The position numbers were made by a program, and so were the translations under genes. The notes under the pieces were generated by a model. The model was not told the DNA's origin, made no database searches, and saw only the letters and a program-made list of their open reading frames with translations. Positions 37,703 through 51,374 of a stretch of 64,000 nt of DNA are shown one piece after another. Where the stretch lies: assembly GCF_024357955.1 (NCBI RefSeq), contig NZ_JANEYT010000016.1, positions 22,562 through 86,561 of the forward strand, read 5' to 3'. Numbering within the stretch: the first letter of the stretch is position 1; every line of letters begins with the position of its first letter. This stretch comes from Photobacterium pectinilyticum. GTDB taxonomy: Bacteria; Pseudomonadota; Gammaproteobacteria; Enterobacterales; Vibrionaceae.

Positions 37703-38041
37703 ATGTCTCTTCCTCCTTGCCCTATGTGCAATTCTGAATACGTCTACCCCGATCAAAATCACCTTATTTGTCCCGAGTGTTCACACGAATGGAACCCGTC
37801 GGAAGCTTCTAGTGAAGAGGACACATTGACCGTAAAAGATGCCAACGGCACGTTGCTGGAAGAAGGGGATAAAGTCACGCTAGCCAAAGATCTCAAAGTC
37901 AAAGGCAGCTCGATGGTGATGAAGATTGGTACTAAGGCCGTTATTCGTCGGATCGTCGAAGGCAAGGATCACCAACTGGATTGCAAGGTCGACGGTGCTG
38001 GCGAAATGATGGTAACGGCGAAGTTCGTGAAAAAAGCTTGA
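37703..38041 (+). CDS. yjdM: YjdM/PhnA-family zinc-ribbon protein
   Basis: 112 residues. The N-terminal zinc ribbon [10 protein letters not shown]...CPEC is followed by the PhnA domain ([27 protein letters not shown]). Once linked to phosphonate use by the name PhnA, but the function is unproven. Stands alone. Confidence 0.92.
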   Translation: MSLPPCPMCNSEYVYPDQNHLICPECSHEWNPSEASSEEDTLTVKDANGTLLEEGDKVTLAKDLKVKGSSMVMKIGTKAVIRRIVEGKDHQLDCKVDGAGEMMVTAKFVKKA

Positions 38042-38052
38042 ATAGATAACTA

Positions 38053-38100
38053 ATACCAGCCTACATAAATACTTGATCAACTACTTATCCAGATTGGTAT
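38053..38100 (+). repeat. 48-bp dispersed palindromic element, copy 4
   Basis: ATACCAGCCTACATAA ... TTATCCAGATTGGTAT, 12 bases after the yjdM stop. Confidence 0.88.
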
Positions 38101-38102
38101 AA

Positions 38103-38128
38103 CAAAAAGGCCAGCAAATGCTGGCCTT
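38103..38128 (-). terminator. purB terminator
   Basis: GGCCAGC / GCTGGCC stem, AAAT loop, minus-strand T-run. Confidence 0.85.
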
Positions 38129-38154
38129 GTATTAAGCGGTAAATAACGTTGCGA

Positions 38155-39552
<1,398 letters not shown>

Positions 39553-39600
39553 TTAAACAAGTGTAACTTCCGCCCTTGCTAAGACATAGCAAGGGGATGA

Positions 39601-39625
39601 AAAAGTGCCAGCAACGCTGGCACTA
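39601..39625 (-). terminator. Hairpin between hflD and purB
   Basis: AGTGCCAGC-AAC-GCTGGCACT with five T on the minus strand, directly after the hflD stop. Confidence 0.85.
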
Positions 39626-39633
39626 AATATTTA

Positions 39634-40251
39634 TTAGCAGCGGGCGAGTAGGATTTTTGCCTGCTCGACCATCTGTTTGCGTCCGAAGATCAAATGGCGG
39701 CGTTTGCCGCCTACTTGGCGCCATAGTACCGCGGAGCGAATCGCGGCGAGGAGTAGGGCACGCACCTTGTGCTGCACACTCTGTTGCTGAAGCTGGGCGG
39801 GTGTGCCTGTTACTTGGATTCGAGGGCCTAGCGGGCTAATGATATCCAAGTAAATGCTTGCCAAATTACTGATCATTTGGTCTTCCAGCAATTCGAAATG
39901 ATCCGTCTGGCGTTGAGCCGTACTGATACGATCACCCAGTTGCGCCATGCTGTCTCGGCGGCTGTCCAGCTTACGCTCCAGCGCCATAACACTGACTAAG
40001 TAGCGAGTCATTTCATTACCCGAAGGCGTGTTATCAATCTCGGCTGCCAACGCTTCTAGACCGACTTTCAAATTGGCTTCGTTGCCAAAGATCTCAATGG
40101 TGTTCGACGGGTTGGTTGCCATGATACTTCTTAGGCTGGCTTCCAGTACGTCATGGTCACAATGGCCGTCTCGGGCAATTTTTTGAACCAGTTTTACTGC
40201 CTGGCAAATACCGGCAAAAGCAATGGTACGGTCATATACAGTGTGTGCCAC
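39634..40251 (-). CDS. hflD: High-frequency lysogenization protein homologue HflD
   Basis: 205-residue helical peripheral inner-membrane protein; in E. coli it binds phage lambda CII and affects lysogeny, while its housekeeping role is unclear. [13 protein letters not shown] at the start and [18 protein letters not shown] with [14 protein letters not shown] are family features. Best start is GTG at 40251 (family starts at this point); a TTG three codons upstream is too close to GGGAG. Lies 14 bases after mnmA. Confidence 0.92.
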   Translation of the reverse strand: MAHTVYDRTIAFAGICQAVKLVQKIARDGHCDHDVLEASLRSIMATNPSNTIEIFGNEANLKVGLEALAAEIDNTPSGNEMTRYLVSVMALERKLDSRRDSMAQLGDRISTAQRQTDHFELLEDQMISNLASIYLDIISPLGPRIQVTGTPAQLQQQSVQHKVRALLLAAIRSAVLWRQVGGKRRHLIFGRKQMVEQAKILLARC

Positions 40252-40265
40252 GTGCCTCAACTCCC

Positions 40266-41396
<1,131 letters not shown>

Positions 41397-41499
41397 TTAA
41401 TAAAAGTTAAGGTCGCGATTCTAACAGAAAGCTACAGGCCGAAACAGACCGAGAGCGGAATCACACTTTAATAATTTTATCGACTTCATTTCTTTATTT

Positions 41500-41515
41500 G
41501 CGCAAACGTTTGCTT
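41500..41515. promoter_or_regulatory. PurR operator upstream of mnmA-hflD-purB
   Basis: The 16-mer is centred on GCAAACGTTT and matches the PurR consensus ANGCAANCGNTTNCNT at all fixed bases except the first. It lies 119-134 bases before mnmA, whose operon contains the purine gene purB. Another LacI-family regulator cannot be excluded. Confidence 0.65.
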
Positions 41516-41636
41516 GTGGTGGCAATGATAGATGAGGGCGAGACAAAAGTGTAGTGTTTTTAATGTTAAATTCGTAAAAATGCAGCGTCAAAATGTGAAG
41601 TGTTTACCAGCAGCGAGATACTGCCAGTAAACCGGA

Positions 41637-42278
41637 TCAAGAGGTGCTTATTTGGACTTCTTTCCACTCGCCCGGGGCGAGGTCGTTGACTGTCCAATCT
41701 GCCATCTGATAACGAATAAGGCGCAGGGTCGGATAGCCCAGATGGGCGGTCATTCTACGTACTTGCCGATTACGACCTTCTTTGAGGGTAATCGCTAACC
41801 AAGTGGTCGGTATGTTTTTGCGTTCGCGGATTGGCGGAACACGCTCCCAAACCTCGGGACTGTCGATGACTTCGACGCCAGCCGGTAGAGTCGGGCCATC
41901 TTTTAAGGTAACACCCCGGCGCAGCTGTTCGAGTTCTTCCTCGCTAGGGGCTCCTTCAACCTGAACCCAGTAGGTTTTTGGTTGCTTGGATTTAGGTTGG
42001 GTCAACTGCGCTTGCAACACGCCGTCGTTAGTCAGCACTAACAACCCTTCACTGTCTTTATCCAGTCTACCTGCGGGATAGACGTCTTTGACCGGAACAA
42101 AATCCGACAGAGTTTTATCTCCAGGCTCACCGGTAAACTGGGTGAGAACGTTAAAAGGTTTGTTAAATAAAATGATCTTTGTGGGACCGCGTGGACGTCT
42201 TGGTTTATTGCGCATTCTTGATGCTCTGCGCTCATTATTGGTACGCTTGGGTTGACGTGAAGAGGTATTTGGCTTCAT
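41637..42278 (-). CDS. rluE: 23S rRNA pseudouridine synthase RluE
   Basis: About 213 residues. Makes pseudouridine 2457 in 23S rRNA. A basic N-terminal tail precedes [17 protein letters not shown], the catalytic [17 protein letters not shown] motif and the [23 protein letters not shown] end. The start is uncertain: ATG at 42278 or later Met codons in the tail; no strong ribosome-binding site. Divergent from icd. Confidence 0.9.
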   Translation of the reverse strand: MKPNTSSRQPKRTNNERRASRMRNKPRRPRGPTKIILFNKPFNVLTQFTGEPGDKTLSDFVPVKDVYPAGRLDKDSEGLLVLTNDGVLQAQLTQPKSKQPKTYWVQVEGAPSEEELEQLRRGVTLKDGPTLPAGVEVIDSPEVWERVPPIRERKNIPTTWLAITLKEGRNRQVRRMTAHLGYPTLRLIRYQMADWTVNDLAPGEWKEVQISTS

Positions 42279-42322
42279 AAATAGCGAGTTGTACAAGGGA
42301 AAAGAAAATTGACATGCCTATT

Positions 42323-42369
42323 ATACTCGAAAAATTCCATGAGTGGCGTATTGATAAAAATTCGAGTAT
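42323..42369. repeat. Inverted repeat in the rluE/icd spacer
   Basis: ATACTCGAA at 42323-42331 and its complement TTCGAGTAT at 42361-42369, in the rluE-icd promoter region. Possible operator; regulator unknown. Confidence 0.5.
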
Positions 42370-42420
42370 GATTTGCGCGCATCTTACAAAAAGATAACAA
42401 ATGGACGCTAGGAGATTTAA

Positions 42421-43674
42421 ATGGATAGTAAAGTAGTTGTACCAGCTGAAGGTCAGAAAATCACTCTGGATTCTGAAGGTAAACTGGTCGTTCCTAACAA
42501 CCCTGTCATTCCTTACATTGAAGGTGACGGTATTGGGGTTGATGTAAGCCCTGCTATGATTAAAGTCGTTGATGCCGCTATCGATAAAGCGTACGGCGGT
42601 GACCGCAAGATTGCCTGGATGGAAATCTACACCGGTGAAAAATCAACGCAAGTATACGGTGAAGATGCTTGGTTACCGCAAGAAACCCTTGATTATATCC
42701 GCGACTACAAAGTTGCAATCAAAGGCCCGTTGACAACCCCTGTTGGTGGCGGTATCCGTTCACTTAACGTTGCGCTTCGTCAAGAGCTAGACCTGTACAT
42801 CTGTGCTCGTCCAGTGCGCTATTTCGAGGGTGTACCAAGCCCACTCAAGCAGCCTGAACTGACAGACATGGTTATTTACCGTGAAAACTCAGAAGATATC
42901 TACGCAGGTGTTGAGTTCCAGGCGGGTACTGCAGAAGCTGATAAAGTCATCAAGTTCTTGCAAGATGAAATGGGCGCCACGAAAATCCGTTTCCCACAGC
43001 AATGTGGTGTCGGTATTAAGCCTGTATCTGAAGAAGGTACTAAGCGACTTGTTCGTGCTGCCATCCAGTACACTATCGACAACGACCGTGACTCGCTAAC
43101 GTTGGTCCACAAAGGTAACATCATGAAGTTCACCGAAGGTGCCTTCAAAGATTGGGGTTACGAAGTGGCAGCGAAGGAATACGGTGCTGAGCTGCTAGAC
43201 GGTGGCCCATGGATGACACTGAAAAACCCGAATACGGGTAAAGAAATCATCATTAAAGACAGCATTGCTGATGCATTCCTACAGCAAATCCTGCTACGCC
43301 CTGCAGAGTATGATGTGATTGCGACAATGAACCTGAACGGTGACTATGTGTCTGATGCACTAGCTGCACAGGTTGGTGGTATTGGTATTGCACCAGGTGC
43401 AAACATCGGTGATGGTGTGGCGCTGTTTGAAGCAACACACGGTACGGCACCTAAGTATGCAGGCCAAGACAAAGTGAACCCTGGCTCATTGATCCTATCG
43501 GCTGAGATGATGCTTCGCCACTTAGGCTGGACTGAAGCGGCAGATTTGATCATCAGCTCGATGGAAGCGGCAATCAGCAACAAGACTGTGACTTATGATT
43601 TTGAGCGCCAAATGGAAGGTGCAACACTGCGTAAGTGTTCCGAGTTTGCTGATGATATGATTGAGCAGATGTAA
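42421..43674 (+). CDS. icd: Isocitrate dehydrogenase (NADP+)
   Basis: 417 residues, usual length. TCA-cycle enzyme making 2-oxoglutarate, CO2 and NADPH. Visible: [19 protein letters not shown] (contains the serine phosphorylated by AceK), [15 protein letters not shown], metal-binding [13 protein letters not shown] and the nucleotide site [24 protein letters not shown] is 8 nt upstream of the ATG at 42421. Confidence 0.97.
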   Translation: MDSKVVVPAEGQKITLDSEGKLVVPNNPVIPYIEGDGIGVDVSPAMIKVVDAAIDKAYGGDRKIAWMEIYTGEKSTQVYGEDAWLPQETLDYIRDYKVAIKGPLTTPVGGGIRSLNVALRQELDLYICARPVRYFEGVPSPLKQPELTDMVIYRENSEDIYAGVEFQAGTAEADKVIKFLQDEMGATKIRFPQQCGVGIKPVSEEGTKRLVRAAIQYTIDNDRDSLTLVHKGNIMKFTEGAFKDWGYEVAAKEYGAELLDGGPWMTLKNPNTGKEIIIKDSIADAFLQQILLRPAEYDVIATMNLNGDYVSDALAAQVGGIGIAPGANIGDGVALFEATHGTAPKYAGQDKVNPGSLILSAEMMLRHLGWTEAADLIISSMEAAISNKTVTYDFERQMEGATLRKCSEFADDMIEQM

Positions 43675-43706
43675 TTCTGTGTCATTAATGCGATAAAGTA
43701 AGAAAA

Positions 43707-43732
43707 AGCTCAGCCAAGTGCTGGGCTTTTTT
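43707..43732 (+). terminator. icd terminator
   Basis: AGCTCAGC-CAAGT-GCTGGGCT then T-run. Confidence 0.9.
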
Positions 43733-43911
43733 GTGCCTGTTTAATGCTAGAAAGTGAGACGACAAGAACACTTTGTAGTGGTTATGTTAAAATGGCCTGT
43801 TGGTTTTTAATGGTGGATTATGCATAAATTATGCAGTTTGATTTGAGGGGGAAGAGGGATATTTGCAAGGCTAATATCGCGTTTTACAGTGAAAAGGCAG
43901 AAGGTAATAAA

Positions 43912-43930
43912 AGACGAGCAGCTGCTCGCC
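43912..43930 (-). terminator. cspD terminator
   Basis: CGAGC-AGCT-GCTCG with TCTTTTATT on the minus strand, 30 bases after the cspD stop. Confidence 0.65.
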
Positions 43931-43959
43931 TTCAGAAAGAATCGTAAAGATGAAAGTGA

Positions 43960-44181
43960 CTATTTAACAGCTTCACCTTCAAAAGGAACGATTTCCTTGG
44001 CATGGAACCCTTTTGGACCAGTTTCAACTGTATAGTTGACCTGCTGGCCTGCTTTTAGTGTACGGTAACCATCCATCTGAATAGTTGAATAATGGGCGAA
44101 AATATCGCCTTCGCCTGTCTCAGGGCAGATAAAACCAAATCCCTTAGCGTTATTAAACCATTTAACTGTACCTGTTGCCAT
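43960..44181 (-). CDS. cspD: Cold-shock-like protein CspD
   Basis: 73 residues, one cold-shock domain. RNA/ssDNA-binding motifs KGFGFICPE and DIFAHYSTI. In E. coli CspD is a replication inhibitor of stationary phase. The ATG at 44181 has AGAAGGAAG upstream; an upstream Met adds eight residues. Divergent from clpS, the conserved arrangement. Confidence 0.94.
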   Translation of the reverse strand: MATGTVKWFNNAKGFGFICPETGEGDIFAHYSTIQMDGYRTLKAGQQVNYTVETGPKGFHAKEIVPFEGEAVK

Positions 44182-44643
44182 GCTTACTTCCTTCTGTGCA
44201 TTCAAGTTCCATTTTGCATTAGTCTGCTAACTCCTTTTTATCACGACTTGCATACTAATGCTAATTTGATGCAGTTGATATCTACTACAAGTTACACTTT
44301 AGTAAAAGAAAGTGGGCAGTCAAGCTAGTTGCATAACATTTTGTTAAAATATGATGCTACATTAAGTTTTTGGCGTTTTACTGTATTTTCTTGCTTTTCT
44401 GGTGCGGATCTTATGCAACTTGTAGCTTTGTGGCTGTATCTCCCAGTTTGACTCAAAACGACGGCTATTAGCTCGGATTGTCGGCTTAGTCATAGTCATC
44501 TCTGATTTGCTGGAATACAATGTGTGCATTAGTCTGAATATAGAGGTAGGGAAAAGTTAGTCGAGTAAACCATGAAAACACTATTGAGTAGTAACTCATT
44601 GTTTCTTGGTAGACTATTCCTACTGTATTGGTAAGTTAAGTTT
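44182..44643. other. cspD/clpS divergent intergenic region
   Basis: About 460 bases between divergent genes. It must hold both promoters. I see no named operator or hairpin in it. Confidence 0.5.
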
Positions 44644-44964
44644 ATGAGTAAGTTATACGAGTGGATAATTCCTGACTCTGATGTATTGGAGGAAGAGGAA
44701 GTCCAGGCCAAACCACCATCGATGTATAAAGTAATTTTAAATAATGATGATTACACACCGATGGATTTTGTGATAGAAGTGTTACAGAAGTTCTTCTCCA
44801 TGGATCTGGAGAAATCAACACAGTTGATGCTAACTGTACATTACGAGGGGAAAGCGGTGTGTGGAACCTTCACCGCCGAGGTTGCCGAAACGAAGGTGGC
44901 CCAGGTGATGATGTATGCGAGGGAGCATGAACATCCGCTACTGTGTACGAAGGAAAAGGCTTAG
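44644..44964 (+). CDS. clpS: ClpS adaptor (N-degron recognin)
   Basis: 106 residues. Binds proteins with Leu, Phe, Tyr or Trp N-termini and hands them to ClpAP. The pocket residues are in [17 protein letters not shown] and [12 protein letters not shown]. Upstream of clpA by 48 bases, same operon. Two enzymes that make such N-degrons, bpt and aat, are in this window. Confidence 0.96.
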   Translation: MSKLYEWIIPDSDVLEEEEVQAKPPSMYKVILNNDDYTPMDFVIEVLQKFFSMDLEKSTQLMLTVHYEGKAVCGTFTAEVAETKVAQVMMYAREHEHPLLCTKEKA

Positions 44965-45012
44965 TCTTTTTCCGGCACGCCATCATCGAGTGGTATTTAG
45001 GGGAGGTGCCTT

Positions 45013-47277
45013 ATGCTAAACAAAGAACTTGAAGCGAGCTTGAATGCTGCTTTTGCGCGAGCTAGAGAGAAACGTCATGAGTTTATGACGGTTGAACATC
45101 TGCTGTTGGCATTATTGGAAAATCCAGCAGCCCAAGAGGCCTTGCTGGCCTGCCGAGCTAATTTGGATACGCTGCGCAAAGAGCTTGATTCGTTTATTGA
45201 ACAAACGACGCCATTGATCCCAGTGGATGATGAAAGCAGGGAAACTCAGCCTACACTCAGCTTCCAGCGTGTATTACAGCGCGCAGTATTTCACGTTCAA
45301 TCTTCTGGTCGCAGCGAAGTGACTGGTGCAAACGTACTGGTCGCTATTTTCAGCGAGCAGGAATCACATGCGGCTTACTTGCTCAAGAAGAGTGATATTA
45401 GCCGTCTGGATGTCGTTAATTTTATTTCACATGGCACTGTTAAAGACAGTGACAACGACGATATCAATGGTCCAGAAGTCGGGGGTGAAGAAACTCGCGC
45501 AGAGCAGGGCTCTGAAGATAAACTCGAGAATTTTGCCACTAACCTTAACCAACTTGCCCGTGCTGGTGGGGTTGACCCACTAATTGGCCGTGATACTGAG
45601 CTTGAGCGAACGGTACAGGTGTTGTGCCGCCGCCGTAAGAATAATCCATTATTGGTCGGTGAAGCCGGTGTAGGTAAGACCGCGATTGCTGAAGGTCTGG
45701 CATGGCGTATTGTTGAAGGCCAAGTACCTGATGTCATCAAAGATTGTGTGATTTATTCTCTGGATATCGGTTCACTATTGGCCGGTACCAAGTACCGTGG
45801 TGATTTCGAGAAGCGTTTCAAAGCAATCCTGAAGCAGCTTGAGAAGGAAGATCAGGCTATTCTGTTCATTGATGAGATCCACACCATTATTGGTGCGGGT
45901 GCGGCATCCGGTGGCCAGGTCGATGCGGCTAACTTGATTAAGCCTTTGTTGAGCAACGGTAAGTTGCGTTGCATGGGTTCAACGACGTATCAGGAATACA
46001 GTAACATTTTCGAGAAAGAGCGTGCCTTGTCACGTCGCTTCCAGAAAATTGATATTATCGAGCCATCGCTCGACGATACTACCAAGATCTTGATGGGCTT
46101 GAAGCCGAAGTATGAAGCACACCATGAAGTGCGTTTCACCAACAAAGCTATCCGTGCGGCTGTCGAGTTGTCGGCTAAGTATATCAATGAGCGTCACCTG
46201 CCAGATAAAGCTATTGACGTGATCGATGAAGCGGGTGCCCGCTGCCGTTTGGCACCGGCCAGCCGTCGTAAGAAAACCGTTAATGTCAGCGATATCGAGG
46301 CGATGATTGCCAAGATGGCACGTATCCCTGAAAAGTCGGTTTCTTCCAGTGATCGTGATGTGCTGCAGAAGTTGGATAACAAGCTCAAGATGCTGGTGTT
46401 CGGTCAGGATCCGGCGATCGATGTCCTTACCGAGGCCATTAAGCTAAGCCGTGCAGGGCTGGGTGCCGAGAATAAACCTGTGGGTTCATTCCTGTTTGCC
46501 GGTCCAACGGGCGTAGGTAAGACAGAGGTGACGGTACAGCTAGCTCGTACGCTGGGTATTGAACTGCTTCGCTTTGATATGTCCGAGTACATGGAGCGTC
46601 ATACGGTGAGCCGTTTGATTGGTGCGCCTCCGGGCTATGTGGGCTACGATCAGGGCGGTTTGTTAACTGATGCCGTGATCAAAAATCCACATTCGGTTGT
46701 ACTTCTGGATGAGATCGAGAAAGCCCACCCGGATGTCTTTAACTTGCTACTCCAGGTGATGGATAACGGTACGCTAACGGATAATAACGGTCGCAAGGCG
46801 GATTTCCGCAATGTGATTTTGGTGATGACTACCAATGCCGGTGTTACCGAGACGGTCCGCAAGTCAATTGGTTTGATCCAGCAGGATCACAGCCTTGATG
46901 CTATGGGCGAAATCAAACGCGTCTTCACACCTGAATTCCGTAACCGCCTAGATGGCATTATTTGGTTTAACCACCTTGAGAAAGATGTGATTTCTCTGGT
47001 GGTCGATAAATTCATTGTCGAACTGCAGGCCCAGTTGGATGCCCGCGGTGTATCGATGGAAGTGTCCTCGAAAGCCCGTGAGTGGTTGGCCAATAAAGGG
47101 TATGACAAGGCAATGGGCGCGCGCCCAATGGCCCGCGTGATTCAGGATAACCTGAAGAAGCCAATGGCAAACGAGTTGTTATTTGGTAGCTTGGTCAATG
47201 GTGGTTCGGTGCGCGTCAATATCGTTAACGATGAATTGGACTTCCAGTTCAGTAGCGATCTCGAACCTGCCCACTAA
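45013..47277 (+). CDS. clpA: ClpA, ATPase of the ClpAP protease
   Basis: 754 residues. N-domain binding ClpS, then two AAA+ modules with Walker [11 protein letters not shown] and [10 protein letters not shown], Walker [12 protein letters not shown] and [12 protein letters not shown], and the IGL loop ([10 protein letters not shown]) that docks on ClpP. AGGGGAGGTG gives a strong ribosome-binding site. Confidence 0.97.
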   Translation: MLNKELEASLNAAFARAREKRHEFMTVEHLLLALLENPAAQEALLACRANLDTLRKELDSFIEQTTPLIPVDDESRETQPTLSFQRVLQRAVFHVQSSGRSEVTGANVLVAIFSEQESHAAYLLKKSDISRLDVVNFISHGTVKDSDNDDINGPEVGGEETRAEQGSEDKLENFATNLNQLARAGGVDPLIGRDTELERTVQVLCRRRKNNPLLVGEAGVGKTAIAEGLAWRIVEGQVPDVIKDCVIYSLDIGSLLAGTKYRGDFEKRFKAILKQLEKEDQAILFIDEIHTIIGAGAASGGQVDAANLIKPLLSNGKLRCMGSTTYQEYSNIFEKERALSRRFQKIDIIEPSLDDTTKILMGLKPKYEAHHEVRFTNKAIRAAVELSAKYINERHLPDKAIDVIDEAGARCRLAPASRRKKTVNVSDIEAMIAKMARIPEKSVSSSDRDVLQKLDNKLKMLVFGQDPAIDVLTEAIKLSRAGLGAENKPVGSFLFAGPTGVGKTEVTVQLARTLGIELLRFDMSEYMERHTVSRLIGAPPGYVGYDQGGLLTDAVIKNPHSVVLLDEIEKAHPDVFNLLLQVMDNGTLTDNNGRKADFRNVILVMTTNAGVTETVRKSIGLIQQDHSLDAMGEIKRVFTPEFRNRLDGIIWFNHLEKDVISLVVDKFIVELQAQLDARGVSMEVSSKAREWLANKGYDKAMGARPMARVIQDNLKKPMANELLFGSLVNGGSVRVNIVNDELDFQFSSDLEPAH

Positions 47278-47303
47278 ATCACAGCATATTTTGCTCTGAT
47301 ATA

Positions 47304-47333
47304 AAATAACCGCCTGCTGGCGGTTATTTTTTT
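47304..47333 (+). terminator. clpA terminator
   Basis: AAATAACCGCC / GGCGGTTATTT stem, TGCT loop, T-run. Confidence 0.9.
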
Positions 47334-47364
47334 ATTTGACCTCAGGAAGAGTTGGTCTTAGGTA

Positions 47365-48279
47365 CTATTTTCCACTCGCGTACAAATGCAACAAATCCGT
47401 TGCAATGGTCGCTGCGGCCAATGCCGTCATATCAGCATGATCGTAGGCAGGTGCAACTTCAACGACGTCCATACCGACCAGATTTATACCCTGCAAACTG
47501 CGGATGATTTTCAGTGCCTTATCTGATGTCAGCCCGCCACAGACTGGGGTACCCGTGCCTGGGGCAAAGGCAGGATCTAAGCAGTCGATATCGAAGGTGA
47601 GGTAAACCGGCATGTCACCCACGGTCAGTTTGATTTTTTCGACAATCTGCTCGACCGACCAGTCGTTGGCCGTGCCGGCATCCAATACACTGAAACCAAG
47701 TTTGTTGTTGTAATCGGTACGGATCCCAATCTGAACAGAGTGCTCTGGGTCAATCAAGCCTTCGTTTGGTGCATGGTAGAACATGGTACCATGGTCAAAT
47801 TGGCTGCCCATATCATAGGTATCGGTATGGGCATCAAAATGGATCAGGGCCATCTTGCCGAATTTCTTGCCGTGGGCGCGCAATAGCGGCAAGGTGACAA
47901 AATGATCGCCGCCGAATGTCAGTAGCGTTTTGCCTGCTTCAAGCAGTGACGTCGCATGGTGCTCAAGGCGCTCGCACATCTGGGCTGCATCTCCGCAGTC
48001 AAACACCAAATCGCCACAATCAGCAATACTGAGTTTGTTTTTTAGCTCGAATGTCCATGGCCAGCGTTTTCCTTCCCAGGCAAGATGAGTGGATACTTGG
48101 CGAATGGCACTAGGTCCCATGCGACTGCCTGAGCGCCCTGTGGTCGCCATATCGAACGGGACACCAGTAATGATGACATCGGCATCGGTCGCGAGTGGGT
48201 TGAATTCTAGCGGCTGGCGCAGAAAGCCGAAAGCATTCGCCGTTAGCGAATAATCAGGATGAGTGGCAAGCGTGGCCAT
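47365..48279 (-). CDS. speB: Agmatinase
   Basis: 304 residues, ureohydrolase family. Splits agmatine into putrescine and urea. Mn ligands in [12 protein letters not shown] and [14 protein letters not shown]. 76 bases after speA in one operon, so arginine is taken to putrescine by the two products. Confidence 0.95.
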   Translation of the reverse strand: MATLATHPDYSLTANAFGFLRQPLEFNPLATDADVIITGVPFDMATTGRSGSRMGPSAIRQVSTHLAWEGKRWPWTFELKNKLSIADCGDLVFDCGDAAQMCERLEHHATSLLEAGKTLLTFGGDHFVTLPLLRAHGKKFGKMALIHFDAHTDTYDMGSQFDHGTMFYHAPNEGLIDPEHSVQIGIRTDYNNKLGFSVLDAGTANDWSVEQIVEKIKLTVGDMPVYLTFDIDCLDPAFAPGTGTPVCGGLTSDKALKIIRSLQGINLVGMDVVEVAPAYDHADMTALAAATIATDLLHLYASGK

Positions 48280-48355
48280 AGTTGGCTCCTAGAGTCGGTA
48301 AACGGCCACCCGTGGGCTGGTGGCCAGTTATGTTTATAATCTGCTGGTTAACGTA

Positions 48356-50278
48356 TTAACGCTGGCTTTGGACATCTTCCAGGTAGGTGTAGCCGTTTAG
48401 CCCTTCTTCAAGTTCGGCCAAAATAGTGCGATGCTCGCTTTCAGGCAGATGTTGTTTGACCATCTGCTCGTATTGTGCCAAGAAGTTGGCAGAGTCGAGA
48501 TGGACACTGCGTAGGACATCTTTAACGCTGTCGCCATGATCAATTCGCTCAATCTCATAACCGCCTTCTTGTTGGGCGCGGACTATCGCCGTATCGGTAT
48601 CACCAAACAGGTTATGCAAATCTCCCAAAATCTCCTGATAAGCGCCGACGAGGAAGAACCCCATACGATATGGCGATTCATCGCTCCAAGCTGGCACCGC
48701 CAACGTTTTTTCGATCCCCTGTCCTTCGACGTATTGCTCAATAGCACCGTCGGAGTCGCAGGTGATGTCCAAGATCACCGCGCGGCGTTCAGGCTCCTTG
48801 TCGAGATTGCTCAGCGGCAGGATAGGGAAAATTTGGTCAATCCCCCATGCATCAGGCAATGACTGGAACAGCGAAAAGTTGACAAAAAATTTGTCAGCAA
48901 GGCGCTCATGCAGTTCATCCAGCAGCGGGCGGTGGGCCCGGTTTTTTGCTGACAGCATTTTTTCCAGCTCGTAGCATAGCCGCAGGCTAATTTGCTCCGC
49001 CCAAGCTCGCTCGGTAAAGCTGAGTATGCCTAGGGCAAACTGAGTATGTACTTCCGCCAAATCGCTCTGGTTGTCATGGTAAATCTCAATCAGAGAGCGG
49101 GCATCGGTAAGAGTCATTAGCTCCCGCCAAGAGTGCCACATATTGTGTAGGATCTGCGGTGCTGCAGCCTCTGGCGGATTGACCTGCTCTTGTTTATACC
49201 TTTCTACCCCGATGACGTCAGTGATCAGTACCGCATGGTGAGCGGTTAGATTACGGCCGGACTCCGAGATAATTCTCGGCATAGGGATACTGTACTCTTT
49301 ACAGATATCGCCCAGGGTGTAGACAATATTGTTAGCATACTCGCGTAGGCTGTAGTTCATCGAACAGCTGCTCTGGCTGCGGGTACCTTCATAGTCGATA
49401 GCCAGACCACCGCCCACATCGACAGTGGTGATCCCTGCACCGAGTTTTTTCAGCTCGGCATAGACGCGTCCCGCTTCACCTACAGCACTTCGCACATCAC
49501 GAATGTTGGCGATTTGTGAGCCGAGGTGGAAGTGCAACAGCTGCAAACAATCGAGCATATCGTTATCACGTAACTGATTGACTACCGATAGTACTTGTGA
49601 GGCTGACAGCCCGAACTTGGATTTCTCACCGCCACTGGCTTGCCACTTACCTTTGCCCTGAGAAGCAAGGCGAGCACGCAGACCGAGGCGTGGCCTGACA
49701 CCAAGCTCAATCGCTTCTTGCATCACGGTTTTAAGCTCGGACAGCTTTTCCAGCACGATATAAACGTCATGGCCGAGTTTTTCGCCGATAAGCGCTAAGC
49801 GGATATACTCTCTGTCTTTGTAACCGTTGCAAACAATCACTGAGCTGGCTTGTTGGGCCATGGCAAGTACTGCCATTAGCTCTGGCTTACTACCGGCTTC
49901 CAAACCTAGCTGACGCTGCTGCTTGGCATATTGGCTAGCCAGGATCTCACTGACAACGGCTTCTTGCTGGTTAACCTTGATTGGGTAGACCGCCAAATAC
50001 TCGCCTTGGTATTGGTAGTGGTCGATCGCCTGGTTGAATACCGTACAAAGGGTATCGACCCGGTGGTGGAGAATATCGGGAAATCGCACCAGCACCGGCA
50101 AAGACGCGCCCTTGGCAATTAACTGATCAGCCAACAGGGAAAGGGCTATCGTATTGAATGGGTTTTGGCTATCGGGTCTGACAACCACCTCACCCTGAGG
50201 GTTGATGTCAAAGTAGCCTTGTCCCCAGTAAGGGATGTTGTAAACGTCACGCGCATTTTGGATAGGCCAATCACTCAT
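48356..50278 (-). CDS. speA: Biosynthetic arginine decarboxylase
   Basis: 640 residues, PLP enzyme of the alanine-racemase-fold type. Opens [28 protein letters not shown] lysine in [12 protein letters not shown]; further signatures [23 protein letters not shown] and the C-terminal CDSDG block. Makes agmatine for speB. Confidence 0.96.
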   Translation of the reverse strand: MSDWPIQNARDVYNIPYWGQGYFDINPQGEVVVRPDSQNPFNTIALSLLADQLIAKGASLPVLVRFPDILHHRVDTLCTVFNQAIDHYQYQGEYLAVYPIKVNQQEAVVSEILASQYAKQQRQLGLEAGSKPELMAVLAMAQQASSVIVCNGYKDREYIRLALIGEKLGHDVYIVLEKLSELKTVMQEAIELGVRPRLGLRARLASQGKGKWQASGGEKSKFGLSASQVLSVVNQLRDNDMLDCLQLLHFHLGSQIANIRDVRSAVGEAGRVYAELKKLGAGITTVDVGGGLAIDYEGTRSQSSCSMNYSLREYANNIVYTLGDICKEYSIPMPRIISESGRNLTAHHAVLITDVIGVERYKQEQVNPPEAAAPQILHNMWHSWRELMTLTDARSLIEIYHDNQSDLAEVHTQFALGILSFTERAWAEQISLRLCYELEKMLSAKNRAHRPLLDELHERLADKFFVNFSLFQSLPDAWGIDQIFPILPLSNLDKEPERRAVILDITCDSDGAIEQYVEGQGIEKTLAVPAWSDESPYRMGFFLVGAYQEILGDLHNLFGDTDTAIVRAQQEGGYEIERIDHGDSVKDVLRSVHLDSANFLAQYEQMVKQHLPESEHRTILAELEEGLNGYTYLEDVQSQR

Positions 50279-50444
50279 TAATTTGTCCTCGAACAGTGAT
50301 TGGGCACAGACAGTTTTTTGATAGCTGTGGCAAGGCCCAGCCTCAGGACTGTATGCACCAGGTTAGTTAAAACTCATCAGGCAGATGTGCGAAGTGCAGG
50401 AAATGCTATGGGCCTCAGCAACATCATCGGTGAACTAAGTTGGT

Positions 50445-50621
50445 CTAAACGCAGCTAGATAGCGTCTTTTGCGTTCGCCTTTGTGACATACGCTTTTTAC
50501 GACGGCCAAGGTGTGGCGGTGTGTTAAGCGGTCGGTCTTTGGGGTGAATGGTGGCTGCGATGTCACAAACGTCCACTAGGCTTAGTTGCACCAGTGCATC
50601 ATGCATTGCGATAGGTTTCAT
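50445..50621 (-). CDS. Possible 58-residue protein upstream of speA
   Basis: ATG at 50619-50621 has AGGA 6-7 nt upstream. The product begins MKPIAMHDALVQLSLVDVCDI and ends in a strongly basic tail (GRRKKRMSQRRTQK). The open frame continues upstream to a TTG at 50741. It lies 166 bases before speA on the same strand and could be a leader gene or chance. No family recognised. Confidence 0.35.
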   Translation of the reverse strand: MKPIAMHDALVQLSLVDVCDIAATIHPKDRPLNTPPHLGRRKKRMSQRRTQKTLSSCV

Positions 50622-50813
50622 TGTCATTCCTAAACGGCCGTGCTGCTGACAGATTTCACGGTATGACAGAGTAAGGTGAGGGCGGTTCCCTCGCATACAC
50701 CTCGTTCGCTTATGGCCTTTGGGTGCAGGGGGATTAGACAACTGAATGCGGAACGAGGCAAATAAAATAATTTTGCGGCATCGATGAGGATTATTTATCG
50801 AATCTGTATGGTA

Positions 50814-50861
50814 ATACCAATCTGGATAAGTCGTTGATCAAATATTTATGTAGGTTGGTAT
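50814..50861 (-). repeat. 48-bp dispersed palindromic element, copy 5
   Basis: Identical to copy 1 in sequence and orientation (ATACCAATCTGGATAA ... TTATGTAGGTTGGTAT). Confidence 0.9.
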
Positions 50862-50923
50862 AAACCTTGTTTTCAAATTTACTGCTAGCGAGTGGACGGA
50901 AGCTGGTTTGCGAGAGCCTAGAA

Positions 50924-50956
50924 AAATAAAACCCGGCAATAGGCCGGGTTTTATTT
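50924..50956 (-). terminator. infA terminator
   Basis: AAATAAAACCCGGC / GCCGGGTTTTATTT, 5-nt loop; usable in both directions. Confidence 0.9.
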
Positions 50957-50980
50957 GTATTCTGTAATCTTATTTTAAGA

Positions 50981-51208
<228 letters not shown>

Positions 51209-51374
51209 TTAGGCTACCAGCCATTCATCTGATCGGGCTGGATAATGCCTTGAAACTGTTTGAGTGTAAAGTTTAGGCCGCAATTTTACATCTGCGGGTG
51301 TACTTTGTCAGCTACTCTAACGCATTAATACGTATTTTATCGTATTTAGCTCAGGTAGCGGTGAAAAATGCAGC

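Larger units (their letters stand above)
50279..50980. other. Region between speA and infA
   Basis: About 700 bases with one doubtful small frame (50445-50621), a dispersed repeat and the infA terminator. No tRNA-Ser gene is seen, although one lies between clpA and infA in E. coli. Confidence 0.5.

Noticed and set aside
50279..50980. tRNA-Ser gene expected near infA from E. coli synteny
   Set aside because: No cloverleaf or CCA-ended tRNA pattern could be found by reading either strand.
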